From: Strongyloides papillosus
Lineage: Eukaryota > Nematoda > Chromadorea > Rhabditida > Strongyloididae
NCBI GenBank assembly: GCA_005656395.1
Contig: SRSI01000057.1
Span: 111,529 to 175,528 of the forward strand
Reading direction: 5' to 3'
DNA: 64,000 nucleotides
A model generated the notes under the pieces. The model was not told where the DNA came from. It saw only the letters and a program-made list of their open reading frames with translations, and ran no database searches. The translations under genes were made by a program, and so were the position numbers. Below are positions 43,734-55,700 of the stretch, piece after piece (positions within the stretch are counted from its first letter, which is position 1; the number at the start of each line of letters is the position of its first letter).

Positions 43734-44156
43734 CTAGACATGCGAAACTCTCATTCGGTATTCTTCGATTAGCCGATCCAGTTTATTTAATGTTAAAAAA
43801 TCTTTTTTTGCTTTATATTGTTTATCGTTAATTGAAGTCTGTACATTGGCATTTTGATTGTACGTGGAGTCCAATTTTACAAAACAGCGGTATGAACGCC
43901 ACAACATAAAATGAGTATAAACAGATAGAACACTAGTAAATAAAATAAACGTGCATATTACAAGGGGGAAGGAATTATACCGGAGAAAGCTTCTTAGATA
44001 CTGGTAAAAATATTCATAAAAAAAACTAATTTCGGAAGTTCTAGAACTAGAATATTCAATATTGGCATCCAATAAACTTTGTTGTAGTAATGTTAGCGAA
44101 GACAAACATTTCTCAGCCTCAATTATAGCATCCAATCTGTTTTTGGAATAACTTTC
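43734..44156 (-). CDS. One-TM protein of unknown family, right copy
   Basis: Same 140 codons as 28668-29090, the same single transmembrane helix, and the same in-frame TAG (44157-44159) seven codons after a possible ATG. Keeping both the open frame and the TAG in the two arms fits a splice acceptor at CTAG with an unidentified first exon. Confidence 0.5.
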   Translation of the reverse strand, partial: ESYSKNRLDAIIEAEKCLSSLTLLQQSLLDANIEYSSSRTSEISFFYEYFYQYLRSFLRYNSFPLVICTFILFTSVLSVYTHFMLWRSYRCFVKLDSTYNQNANVQTSINDKQYKAKKDFLTLNKLDRLIEEYRMRVSHV

Positions 44157-45944
44157 CTAGCTATCATTTGTTTCTACCATCGTTCAAAAGAAACAATCGG
44201 ATCGAATGATTATTTTATTGACAACAGGTAAATCAATAGTATCACACCAGTTAGCAAGAATTTACTATAGAATGTAATTTTATGATAATATAAAAATATA
44301 AGACAATATATAATGAGGGACCTTCTACAATACAATAATCACAGATGTTCGTCTAGAGACCTCTGACATTAATTAATAAAAATTACTAAAATAATAAAAA
44401 TTTTTTACTTTTTTATAGCCAAATTAAATATTTAAAATTAATGTAATGTGACGTTATTTAAGAATGGTGTCGATAGTATATCTTAAAATATATCGTTGAA
44501 AAACGTTAAGTTATCAAGTAAGCATAAAATCTAAGTTTAACTATAAATAAGTCTTGCTGTTTTCTAAGAACATCTTCTCAAACTAACAATAGATTATTGA
44601 GTCTCTTCAAATCTATTATTATCAAATCAGTTACTGTTCCAATAAAAAGTTGCTGTATCTAACAATTTATTTTCTCATGATTTCTTTTTGCATAAAAAGA
44701 TTTTAGCTTAAACAAGAACAGCTTTGACGATATGGAGAATAAGTGCAATTATAAAGCCTGTTGCTTCAAAATTATTTTCTTCAGCGTACATTTTGTTCGA
44801 GCTTCAAACACACAAAAAATCTACACATGTCTATTTTACGTGTACATTTTATATAAAAAAAATGGATTCCTTTGATAGCATTTTGTAGCCTACAGTTTTA
44901 TCTATTTTACATGGTCAGTTATTTTAATATTACTTACAGTTTGTAATATTTTGAATAACGTCAGTCGAATTGACAAGTTTTAAGCTTTCTGTATACGAAA
45001 GAAGAAACATATTTTGAAATTAGTACTTAACATTTTTTATAATGAATGCAATTTTTCATTAACCATGAAAAACAAAAAAGTTTTTTTAATTAACCAACAG
45101 ACTAAGTTGTACCAGTAGAGAAATATGTTTTTATAGATAATTCGTTTTTGTAAATATGCATGCCATTTAAAAAAACTTGCTAGTCAAAGACTTGTTAAGA
45201 AAGGAGGTGTGGTAAAATCTGATATCCTATTCATTCGCTTTTCTCGAGAGTCATTTGAAAAAAAAATTTTTTATTACCGATAACATTTATGTTATTAATT
45301 CAGTACAACACTAATTTTAAAGCATTCGAAACTTTTCAAAAAAAATGTCAGATTTTTTTAGCGTTTTTAACAAATCATTTTGATTACAGTTGTACAGTGC
45401 ATTTATATTTCATTTCAAGATATTAATTTTAAACGCTAAATCTTTTAAACCAGCATATCACACAGAACATTTTTTATTCAAAGTTAAGCTAATTGTATCA
45501 CTGATTTCTTTTAAAGTATTTGACGCAGTCTGATCAATTCATGTTTAAAAGAATGTCTCAAAAATTACATTTTGACGCAGTTCTTCTTCAAAATATTAGT
45601 AGATATATTATGAACAATGAAATACAATCTAATGAGAGAAATGAAATTCTATTTGCTTCATAAGATGGCACATGTCTTGTAGTTGTATGAATATATAAAG
45701 TTAAATTTAGATATCTATTTTACTAAACCAAATATTAACAGAATAGTAAATTTTTTAGACTTTAATCCACTATTAAAAAAGCAAAATTAATCATATGATT
45801 TATATCTAAAATTAGAATTTATTAAAATAACATAAATGTTTTTATTCTACTTACTATATAAATGTTTTGAAGATTTGTTGTAAACACCATATTGCATAAA
45901 TATTTTTATTTGCTAAAAAAATATATTTAGTAAATATGAAGTAG
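44157..45944. other. Intergenic DNA of the right arm
   Basis: No gene supported. The frame mirroring 27401-27631 is interrupted here, which argues that neither is a gene. Confidence 0.45.
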
Positions 45945-45952
45945 TATAAAAG
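45945..45952 (+). promoter_or_regulatory. TATA box of the type 1 gene, right
   Basis: TATAAAAG 51 bp before the ATG. Confidence 0.65.
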
Positions 45953-46002
45953 AATTCCATATTCAACAATAGACATTACCATTCAAATTTGAATATTACA
46001 AT

Positions 46003-46713
46003 ATGATTTATATAAATTTCCGTACTGTAGCACTTTTCCTAGTTATTTTGAGTGCTGCAGCTCATTACCTTCCAATACCTGCATCTAGTAATAATCTACT
46101 TCAAAATGACCTGGATTACATATCTGCTTTAGAAGCTTCTAATTACTTAGCTTCAGACATTCATTCAAATGAGCCTCATAAACTAGAACTCATAGGTAGA
46201 AGACCAAATCCAAAGTTCAATAAACCAAAAGGAAGAAAACCAAGTCCACGAGGAAGAAAACCAAGTCCACCAAGAAGACCAGGACCTCCAGGAAGAAGAC
46301 CAAGCCCACCAAGAAGGCCAGGCCCAATGAAACGTCAGCCGGGTCCAATGAAACGTAAGCCGGGTCCAATGAAACGTAAGCCAGGTCCAATGAAACGTAA
46401 GCCGGGTCCAATGAAACGTAAACCGGGTTCAATAAAACGTAAACCGGGTCCAATGAAACGTAAACCAGGTCCAATGAAACGTAAACCAGGCCCAACAAAA
46501 CGTAAACCAGGCCCAATAAAACGTAAACCAAGCCCTCCAAAACCACTTCCACCAAAACCCAAACCCGCTCCACCAACACCAGCACCAGAGGACAAGGAAG
46601 AAGACCCACAAAGCGGTGAAGAAGAAGAAGGTGAAGAAGAGGGTGAAGAAGAGGATGAAAAAGAGGGTAACGGTGAAGAAGAAGAGGAGGAAAAAGAAGA
46701 AGAAGAGGAGGAG

Positions 46714-46748
<35 letters not shown>

Positions 46749-46764
46749 AGAAGAAGAGGAATGA
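46003..46764 (+). CDS. Secreted Lys/Pro-repeat and poly-Glu protein, type 1, right copy, 253 aa
   Basis: Identical head to the left type 1 copy (signal peptide, then LASDIHSNEPHKLELIGRRP). The ten heptads carry several substitutions (MKRQPGP, PGSIKRK, TKRKPGP). The acidic tail has an insertion (EDEKEGNGEE) and ends at a TGA formed within the GAA/GAG tract, so its C-terminus differs from the left copy. Basic block then acidic block as in the others; single exon. Divergence is concentrated in the repeat blocks. Confidence 0.75.
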
Positions 46765-48232
46765 GAAGAGGAAGATGAAGAATGAAACGATAGAAAATAA
46801 ATCTTCTGGAAAGCACTTTTAATTAAAGCTTTACTTTTCCTATTTAAAAGGAATTTACGATTTATTTTGTTTACTACACTTTAAATTTGTGAAAAAATAA
46901 AAGTTTTTTATTATTAATTGCTGTTTTAAATAATTGAGTTTGTATAAATTTCTTTTAGATCTCACTAATTACAAGCTTTGTAAGGTAATAGAAATATAAT
47001 TGATGGATAAAAACTAAAAAAATTATACACAAATAACGATAAAGTGTAGAAAAATATATAACTTAACGATATTAAATTTCTAATTGATATATGGGTTTAA
47101 AAAAAAATAACTATGCAAAAGCAAACAAAATTATTAAAAATCAATTTTACCAATATTTTATGTAGAAATAAAAGTTGCTAAAAGCACTTTGAAAGTTTGG
47201 AAACCTTAGAACATGATATGCTATAAGCTGATGTTTAATATTTAAAAATATCTCATTTATTTTATATAAACTTTAACTTATTTTTTTATAAGAGAAAACA
47301 CTAATTTTAATATAGAATTTCTATTAATATTACTGATAATCATTCGTAATAATTAGATCATATACTAAAATTGTGTTAGATAGACGTAGTATTTCACATA
47401 TGCTATAAATATAGTTTGCGTAGTCTGATTTGTATTGAAAAGTTAGTAAAGTATGTAATATAAACTCGAAACTTTATACAAATCGTACGTATTAAAGATA
47501 GCTTCAGAGTTTTTCTGTGCACGAGTCTATGAAAACAAGAGTTATATGCTGAGGTTGCAGCAGTGAGAAACCATACAAGCTTGATTAGCAAGTAATGTAA
47601 AGGAAACTGATTGTTAACTACAACTATATGATAATGTTATATTGTATTCTTTTTATTTATATGATTATATTTTGATAATAAACAGTCTTTTATTTATTTT
47701 TGCAATAAATCAAACATAGAACCTCCGGGCAAAAACAAGTCTTTTTTGCACATTTAATATCATATAAGATTTACAAATAAAACTAATTGAAAGATAAATA
47801 TCTCAGACTGCAACACATGCATTAATCATTAGCCTGATTCCCCGTGACTGGTCAGAACAATTTTTTCTAAAACCATGGAAGAAGACAACTCGGTATCGAA
47901 ATGGAAAGACCTTTTGAAATTTATTGACAAAAAACTGCAATCTAAGAAAATAGTATGATCCAGTAATAGTTATTAATTAGTTAACAGATTTCAAATTAGA
48001 AAAAATCAAAGATGCTAAGACTTCTTTGTTAGATAAGATCACGAACTATGCAAGAGTTTTCGACGCAAGGAAATTCAATCCTCAAGGATTCATCACCATT
48101 ATGTTGTTTTTATGAAAGATTCCACGTTAATATCAACTTGAGTTATGTACCGACGGTTTTCTTCCATAATTTGATGAAACTAAAACATTTCTATTAAAGA
48201 AAGACAGAGAATTCACTATAAAGAAAAAGAAG
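46765..48232. other. Intergenic DNA at the outer end of the right arm
   Basis: Holds the uninterrupted site of the foldback element near 47655-47660. On the plus strand, frames at about 47877-48230 look like a broken ORF (one piece begins MEEDNSVSKWKDLLKFIDKK); I could not assign it. It is mirrored near 21420-21780. Confidence 0.5.
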
Positions 48233-48539
48233 TATGTTAACAATAATGTTAATAAAAAACTGAAATGTATGCTAATATAACAATATTAACTAGACTAATT
48301 TTATTGTAAAAAACAGGAATATTTATAGAATAATAACATTCAAAATATGAATATAAAATAAAAATATATTCAATATTAAAATATTTGAATATTACATTCA
48401 GTGAAAAAAAAGTTATAAACGAATCAAAACAGGACTGCTTCAAAAAAGATTGTTTGGCAAGTATTTTATATCAAAGAATCAAGTTTTTATTGTTCTACAC
48501 GGTGGGAAAGAAATTCTATCTTTAACATCTTCTAGGGGT

Positions 48540-49823
48540 AAAAAATATATAAACACAAATCAGCGCTACGAAAAAATAAATGCTATAATCCTGGATTTAT
48601 TTTGTAATCTTTGAAGCCATAACATATCAGTTACAGGTACATTGTTGCCAAAAAAATGTTTTTACTGTAGATTGTATTTTGCAAATAGATTCTTTCAAGG
48701 CAAGTTATGGATAGTTAGACAATTTAAAATGTAGAAACAATATAAAAAAGAGAAATATAACATATTGAAAAAGGTAGATACGATAAAAATGTGATTGACG
48801 AATTTTTTAAAAATGCTCTTCGTATTATTAAAAATTACAGGCAGTCACAAATTTTTAACCGTCATGTGACTGTTCCCTACTACAAATGATTGAGTAGTCA
48901 ATCTTTAGTTGATTGATTAAAAACATGTAGTGGCGATAAAAATAAATAAGTCAAGAATTACGATATGTCTATACGTCATTTTCAATAGAATGAAATGTCC
49001 CTCTCTGATAAATGAATCTTCTTGAAAAACTAGTGCACTAAAAAAAATAAATTTAGACGGAAAAGCAGGCTTCATAATACTGTGGTAATAAGGCTGCTTG
49101 GATGAACACATCTTTACTTCAAGAATACTTCAATCACTTGGATAATTATTTTACAAAAAAAAACATTGGCCCTATAGCTCCAATAATAGATAATTATAAA
49201 TCTAAAAAAATTAAGTCATCTGAATTAGATTTTCATCTTTAGAACATTAAGGTATTTTCTTGCCAAAATCAACTACAGGTGAATTAAATCATAAATTATA
49301 ACAGTCATAAGGATCTTTAAAATGAGTACAAAAAGAAAATTATAAAAAAATTAATTTTCTAACCGAATCCAGTGAAAATGGTGATATAAACATGTCACTA
49401 AGCTCTATCACTCTTTATGATGTCGCACGATTTTGTATATTGTCAAATGCTAGAAATTTGGAAGTGTTATAATCAATGAATTTGACCAGACGTTTGGTAG
49501 GACTATACATGAATATCTTAATCACTTTTTTTGGAATTCTATTAGTTTTGAAAAGTTAACTAATTATTTAAATGATATCGATGACATGCTCAATGTTTTT
49601 AATATCCTGATACTTCAGAAAATCTTTGTTTTTTGTACAAAAATCGTGATTTAGTCAGTACTGAAAATAATAGTAAAATTGCTTTTGATAAGTTGGCTAA
49701 AAATATAGTAACAGATCACTACATATCAAGTGAAGAAGAAAATGCTAGTAATAAAACAATAGGTGAAGATAAACCAAAAACAATTACTATTATAAAAGCG
49801 CTCGGATCAATTTTTAAATGTTG
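48540..49823 (+). pseudogene. Tc5/pogo-type transposase remnant
   Basis: On the plus strand, pieces in order match a pogo/Tc5/CENP-B-like transposase. First comes a CENP-B-type helix-turn-helix (RYEKINAIILDLFCNL, NISVTGTLLPKK). A DDE_1-type core follows (AWMNTSLLQEYFNHL, IIDNYKS, NIKVF then FLPKSTT in another frame). Next is ITLYDVARF, and then an acidic C-terminal tail open at 49633-49823. Many stops and frame changes separate the pieces, so it is dead. It lies just outside the right edge of the palindrome. Terminal repeats were not found. Confidence 0.72.
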
Positions 49824-50757
49824 AGATCTTGTTTTTAATTAAAATTTTATGATATGAAGTAGAATTTATTACAGAAAAATACTATACAATATCTGTTTAA
49901 AAAATGATCAAATATATTATTTATTAAAGTTTATATATTCAAAAATACTTCATAGTTTTCCCATAATTGCATTAACATAAAATGTTATGCTTTTCTTAAT
50001 GGAATTTTGAATTCGGTGTGTTTCACTTAATTTCATTTTATTTATGTTTTTACAATTTATTCAATAATTTGCTGAAATTAATTTACAAATTTTAGTCAGA
50101 AATTAGTGAAGAATTGTCAGTAAAAATGAAACAATTGAAATTAACGGACAATTTAACAAAAAAATATTTCCTAATTTTTTTACTACTTTAATTCTAATTA
50201 TTTTTTTCTTAATAAAAAAATTAGTAATAATAACAATATTTGTACATGTAGCTATACTAATAGCTACAATAATATAAAAATTCCAACATAAGACTGTCTG
50301 TCATTTAAGAATATTTTTCGCAAAACATTTTGGTGGTCTAAATCATAATTTTTACTACATAATTTTTTATTTTCATAGTACCTAAATTTGAGTTTTACAA
50401 TTAAGTACAAATACTTATTTACTATCAGTATAAACCTGGCAATTTTAATTTCGTATAAGTTTGCATAATATTGTAATTTCATGATATATAGTTTATACTT
50501 CGATTAAAACTAATTTGATAAAACTTAAACAATAATTTATAGTAAAACAACTTGTTTTAAGCATTACATGGTCTGAATTTTGATAAGTTCGTCTATATAT
50601 TAAAAAATGATTTGTAAATTATTAAAGCAATTCTCAATTTGATAAATTTAGTCTAAACAATGATGGATAAAACGTTTATATGTAGTAAATTAAATTTGTA
50701 TTGATAATAGAAAATTTGAAATAAAATGAAAATTTTAGTATTATTTCATCTTTAGTA
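49824..50757. other. Non-coding AT-rich stretch
   Basis: No gene seen. Confidence 0.5.
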
Positions 50758-50761
50758 TAGT
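50758..50761. repeat. Target-site duplication of element B, left
   Basis: TAGT, repeated at 59979-59982. Confidence 0.7.
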
Positions 50762-50901
50762 TGTAGGGTGGGACAACCCACCCTTTATAAAATAATATAA
50801 AAGAAAGATATACTTATAATATACACATTATTGTTAATCAGAGAGCTTTTAAAATAAATTTAATATATATATTCCATCTACCTTTTATCAAACAGATTAC
50901 A
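50762..50901 (+). repeat. 5' LTR of element B
   Basis: 140 bp, identical to 59839-59978. It begins with a hairpin (GGTGGG / CCCACC around ACAA) followed by TATAAAA (50786-50792) and TATAAAAG (50796-50803). Confidence 0.92.
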
Positions 50902-50918
50902 TGGAGGTTCCACGAACC
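50902..50918 (+). promoter_or_regulatory. Primer-binding site of element B
   Basis: TGGAGGTTCCACGAACC directly after the 5' LTR; TGG pairs with a tRNA CCA end. The tRNA was not identified. Confidence 0.65.
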
Positions 50919-51340
50919 ATAAACAATATTTAATTCTCAAAAAAAAATCAATGCATTGTTTTTCTATATCTATAACCGATATTCTGCATGATGTTAATTT
51001 TTATTGTACGTTATTATCATTTTCACAATACTCATGGTACTTTAACATTTAGAAATTCAGCCTAGGTATATATGTAGTTTGCAACATATAGGCATTTTTT
51101 GCCTTGCATCCTACGCTTCTCATTAATCTTAGTTGTTTATTGAGTTGTAACGTTGATTAAGATAAGTATAGTTGTGCACAACATAGGATAGAATTACTGA
51201 GACATTTTTTAAAACAATCAGGTACCATCAGAGTTACTAAGTAGAAGATACATTCTTGAGTATTACACTCTTTATCTACAAATGTTATATAATTCCGTTA
51301 TTTGCTAAATTTCATATCATTTTTAGTTTTCGATATCAAC

Positions 51341-52786
51341 ATGTCATTTAATTATCGTTCAAGTAGTTTACCTACAAAGCAAAATACTTCCCTCCACGTA
51401 AGTGGCGATGCTCACGCAAGTGAGACCAAGCCTGTCAACATAATGCTACAACCATCACAGGTTGTACTCATTATGTTACAAGCACGACCCCCAATCCACG
51501 AAAGTGGCGATCATCATGTTAGTGAAGTCTTTCCTAATCATGATACTACGTATGCTTCAAAAGCTACACCATCCAACAAGGTTGTCTCTTTTCATGAGCA
51601 TCCTAAACTATTGCCCAACGTGGACACGTCATTACCTGCTTTCAAGGGATGGCGTAATTTGTTCCACAAAGGCAGCACCTCTATATTATCTCAAGTTTCG
51701 CATTTGAGATTACCACGTCAGGTTGACGAAGCGAAACCAGGCCAAAATGGTATCCCATTGGCTGAGCAGTCGACTATTATGAAAACCGTTATTGCTGAAT
51801 TGCTTAACGAACAGCAGCAAGTACTTGATACAGAGCCTCACAAGTACGATGCTCTCCGTGCCGAACAAACCAACCGGTTAACGGAGGTTTTGAAAGAATT
51901 ACATATTAGTAGTGACTATTATGTTCCCGACTTACGAGCATCTTATACTCCCAAGAAAAGATCAATTCGCACTGTTAGCGAATTGGAAAATGCTCTGTTA
52001 TTAGCCCAAACAAAGAAAATGTTTGGTACATTTAAAGGAAAATCAATTAACGGTTATACCAATTTTATGCAACATTGCATTAATACACTCAATCTTTTAG
52101 CCCATAATAAGGATGAATTCCCGGTAATTGATAAAATAGCAGCAAAGCTAGTCAATTACATCATTCCTTCGGATAGCAAAATTGCTAATGCCCGAAACAT
52201 CGCTGTTACCAAGAAAAGCACTGTCGATGGCTTTTCAGTTAGTTACAATTTTACATTGACAGAAATATTAAATGATATAAAGGACATTCTGGCTAGGCAA
52301 GGTCTGCAAAGTTATGAAAACTTCTATGCCGTGCCTCCCATGAATGACGCATTAGATGTTTCCGCTCACGAAACTAAATTCTCTGAGTATATACGAAAAA
52401 AATTCTCGGTCACCAATCCTAATGCCTTTTTCCGGACTTCTAAGGATCTTAAAAGAGATCAATTAATGTTGTTTACAAAAGGGTTACATCCGTTGTTACG
52501 CCTTAACAACATTACCCCCAATCTGTATGAGTTGGAATATGATGATTTTGTTGCATCATATATAGAAACTCAGATTAGAATGCAACCGGCAATTGATGTA
52601 ATTCGGCGCCCTCATTTATCACGGGGAATGAAGCCTAATGCTAATAAAATACAGTCTTCTGATCGTAGATCTAGTCGTCATCCTAATAATTCTCATAGTA
52701 AGAATAATCACAATCACCAGCATACTTATAAAGGGAATAATAATAATACTTTTAACAACAATAATAAAAACAAGTATAATAATTAG
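51341..52786 (+). CDS. Gag of element B, 481 aa to the amber codon
   Basis: ATG at 51341 (MSFNYRSSS); the longer frame from 51302 would need a TTG. The middle (about residues 190-420) is helical and capsid-like. The C-terminal 60 residues are very basic and Asn/His-rich with no CCHC knuckle, suggesting nucleic-acid binding. The ORF ends at TAG 52784-52786 inside this Asn-rich stretch. The same kind of sequence continues in frame beyond the TAG into pol. An untranslated leader of about 440 bp precedes it after the LTR. Confidence 0.85.
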   Translation: MSFNYRSSSLPTKQNTSLHVSGDAHASETKPVNIMLQPSQVVLIMLQARPPIHESGDHHVSEVFPNHDTTYASKATPSNKVVSFHEHPKLLPNVDTSLPAFKGWRNLFHKGSTSILSQVSHLRLPRQVDEAKPGQNGIPLAEQSTIMKTVIAELLNEQQQVLDTEPHKYDALRAEQTNRLTEVLKELHISSDYYVPDLRASYTPKKRSIRTVSELENALLLAQTKKMFGTFKGKSINGYTNFMQHCINTLNLLAHNKDEFPVIDKIAAKLVNYIIPSDSKIANARNIAVTKKSTVDGFSVSYNFTLTEILNDIKDILARQGLQSYENFYAVPPMNDALDVSAHETKFSEYIRKKFSVTNPNAFFRTSKDLKRDQLMLFTKGLHPLLRLNNITPNLYELEYDDFVASYIETQIRMQPAIDVIRRPHLSRGMKPNANKIQSSDRRSSRHPNNSHSKNNHNHQHTYKGNNNNTFNNNNKNKYNN

Positions 52787-55700
52787 GCTAATACATCTAA
52801 CGGTCACACATCACGTCAATTAACGAAACATGCCGATGTTCGTAGACCTAACACGACGTATAATACAAACAAGGCTCCAACAGGTGGAACTACCAACCGC
52901 CGTGGAGACCATAAGACCTATCCTAAGAGTAAAAGCACCACTCGCTATTCACAGCAAAGTAAAATCAACAATGTACAGGCATCACATGACGATCGTACAG
53001 ATGCACAATCCACTGGTAAACTTGATGGCATTGTCTATGATCTAAGTAATCTTGTCAAAGAGTTAAAACTTAACACATTGACTATTTGTATGTTAATACT
53101 AGCTTTTCTAATTCCATTCGGAGCATCAGCACCTATCGGTAAATGTAAGCTGGCTCCCTCACAATATGGTGCTTATTACAATCAACGCGATTTTGGCGTT
53201 GACAATATGGTAAAAGTACATTATAAACAACTACTACCCAATTGTAAAATTGGGAGCATAATAGAAAATAAAGGTATTAGAGTAAAAGATGTTTTTCTTG
53301 ATAACCACTTCGATTTTGATAAGAAAATAACTACAATTGCCAATCCAAATTGTCATAATGTAAAAACTGTTCGCTTCGATAACAATAATAATGATTTTGT
53401 CGAAATATCAGACGACACAGTTGATTCATCTTCTATTCTTAAGAAGGTACATGCAGCCATATCAGATTATGAACAATCTTGTGAGCTTTCCAATATGGTA
53501 GCTCCAATTAAGGAAGCGCCCCCAAAGGTAATACAAAATGCCGCGACGGAAAAGGGTAAAACACCCGCTTCCAGTAATACAAATAAGGCACCTGAAGCTA
53601 CAACTACACTTCGTGCCAGCACACAAGATAAAACAGTTGTATCTAAAATAGAAGCTGAGTTACGTAATTGTGAGGCTAAATTGAAAAGCCAAACGAAGGA
53701 AGTCGAGAAATTAAAGAAGTCAGAACGCATTTTGGCAGACGATAAATCTAAAATACTCGACGATATTAAGACAGTTACAACACATATAGAAGGCATACCT
53801 AATGCTTTAACGTTGACTATTCCTCCAATATCAATGAAGGAGGAACTTCAATCCCTCACCACCGTGGTACAGTCGGTTATTGCGGGTGAGCGTCAGAAAG
53901 CTGCATTGCATGAACAGCAAATATCTTCTATCCGAGAGCTCGAAGACAAGTTATTAGAATGTCAAAACGAGCGAAAAAAGTTGAAAAAGGAGCTGGAGTT
54001 AAAGAATAACGAACTTCAACTTCTCAAGGGTGATAATACTAAATGTATGAGCGATATGAAAATCGTGCAACAGTATGTAGATAAGACGATTGATGAGAGA
54101 GAGGAGCTTAACCAACTCCGTGCCTCAGCCTCGTCTTGTACCAAGAACACCAATGATCTGCAGCACTGTCTTCAGGACACGCTGCTGTTGAATAGTGAAG
54201 TCCAACTTCTTCATAAGCAAGTAGACGAGAAATCTACACAAACTGATAGTTTACAGAATGAAATCGACGAATTAACAGCTCGTATTACTTCCTTAAACGA
54301 ACTATTAGAGTTGAAAAATAGTGAGTTAACTACCTTTCGTACTGACTATATGAAGAAGACTGAACATCTGTCTACAATTGAAGCAATGGAATTCGATATT
54401 AAGGCATTACGCGTAGAATTGGCTTCCCTCAAAGATGTTCGCGAGCAATCACGTGAACTTAAAATACAATTGCATGATGCTCTACAACTGGCATCATCTA
54501 ATATTGTCTGTAACACAACCACATCGGTTGATCAGGACAATGTATCTGTAAACAATGACATTCCACAAGTTGTCACTAACGTTACTTGTGTAGATGCACC
54601 ACAATCGTCCGTGCCTTGTGATGGCATAATGGAAAAGCATGAGATATGTTTGAACAGTAATATTAACCTTAGGGTCGAGAATGCCCAATTAAAAGGACAA
54701 TTACACGATGCCGTCAAGCAGACGGGGGATGTGCAGCAACATCCTGTTCCATCTAACCCAATCACATATTACAGAATTCGTTGTTTGGACAACGATCCTG
54801 ATATGTACACCTCGTTCATGAATTGGATTAAGTTGATACGCGATCAACAATTTGATACAGCTATTCATGAAATGCCAAACACAGTAGCAAGCGCAATGAC
54901 TTTGATCGCTACCATCCTTACAAAGTACGGCTTTAATAAAGCCGCTAAAATGGTACAAGATTTCCGATCTACAGATGCACCAAACAATACATTGTTTGTG
55001 AATGAACCATTGTTATCCACACATCATAATGACTTGCTGTTAGGAAATCCCATTCGTGTATCACGGAATGGCGTAGTTAATAACATTGCTGTTGAAGATG
55101 CACCGTCTAAACTGCCTATCATTAAAATTCAATTCCCTTCATTTACGATGAATGCCCTATTAGACACGGGTGCAAATATAAACGTCATAAACAAGACAAT
55201 TTATGACCAATTACCCAAAAATATAAAGTCTAACATTGTATCCAAAAGTAGTGGAGCACAGTTAGCAAACAATACAGTTATGAAGTTCTTAGGCTCCACG
55301 ATAATAACCCTTAAAGTAAATAATAAAGTATCAAAAATTAAAACTCACGTTTCTGATACTATTCCTCATGACATGGTAATCGGAATACCAGGTCTTCGAG
55401 CTATATATGGTAACGAATTAACTATCAACTTGGTTGATTCTAATTCTCATGAGGAGCAATTTTTCACAGTTAAAACCATTGATAATATCACTATTCTTCC
55501 CATGACTACCAGAGTAGTACATGTCACACCTAACGTAAAAACCATGCATAACAAAGTGAATTTCCTCTTCCAAAGTAATAACCATTGGAAAGGAGTAAAT
55601 CACATAATGACTTATGACCAAATAGGTCCGGTAATTGATAACAGATACGCTGTTATTATACAAAATAAGGGATATAATCCGGTAAATATACCCAGTAACA

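Larger units (their letters stand above)
45490..47355. repeat. Inner inverted repeat, unit 4
   Basis: Mirror of 25505-27330 and diverged inverted copy of 37745-39640. Confidence 0.8.
36939..48232. repeat. Giant inverted repeat, right arm
   Basis: About 11.3 kb, mirror of the left arm but without the foldback element. The outer edge at about 48232 pairs with about 21408. Confidence 0.95.

Noticed and set aside
21408..48232. Palindrome as a pure assembly error
   Set aside because: The arms differ by a 3.2-kb insertion, repeat-unit number and substitutions, which argues for two real copies; long reads are still needed to be certain.
53467..53796. Minus-strand frames inside element B pol (also 54494-54958 and 55418-55663)
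   Set aside because: Shadows of a long, well-supported coding region with no signals of their own.
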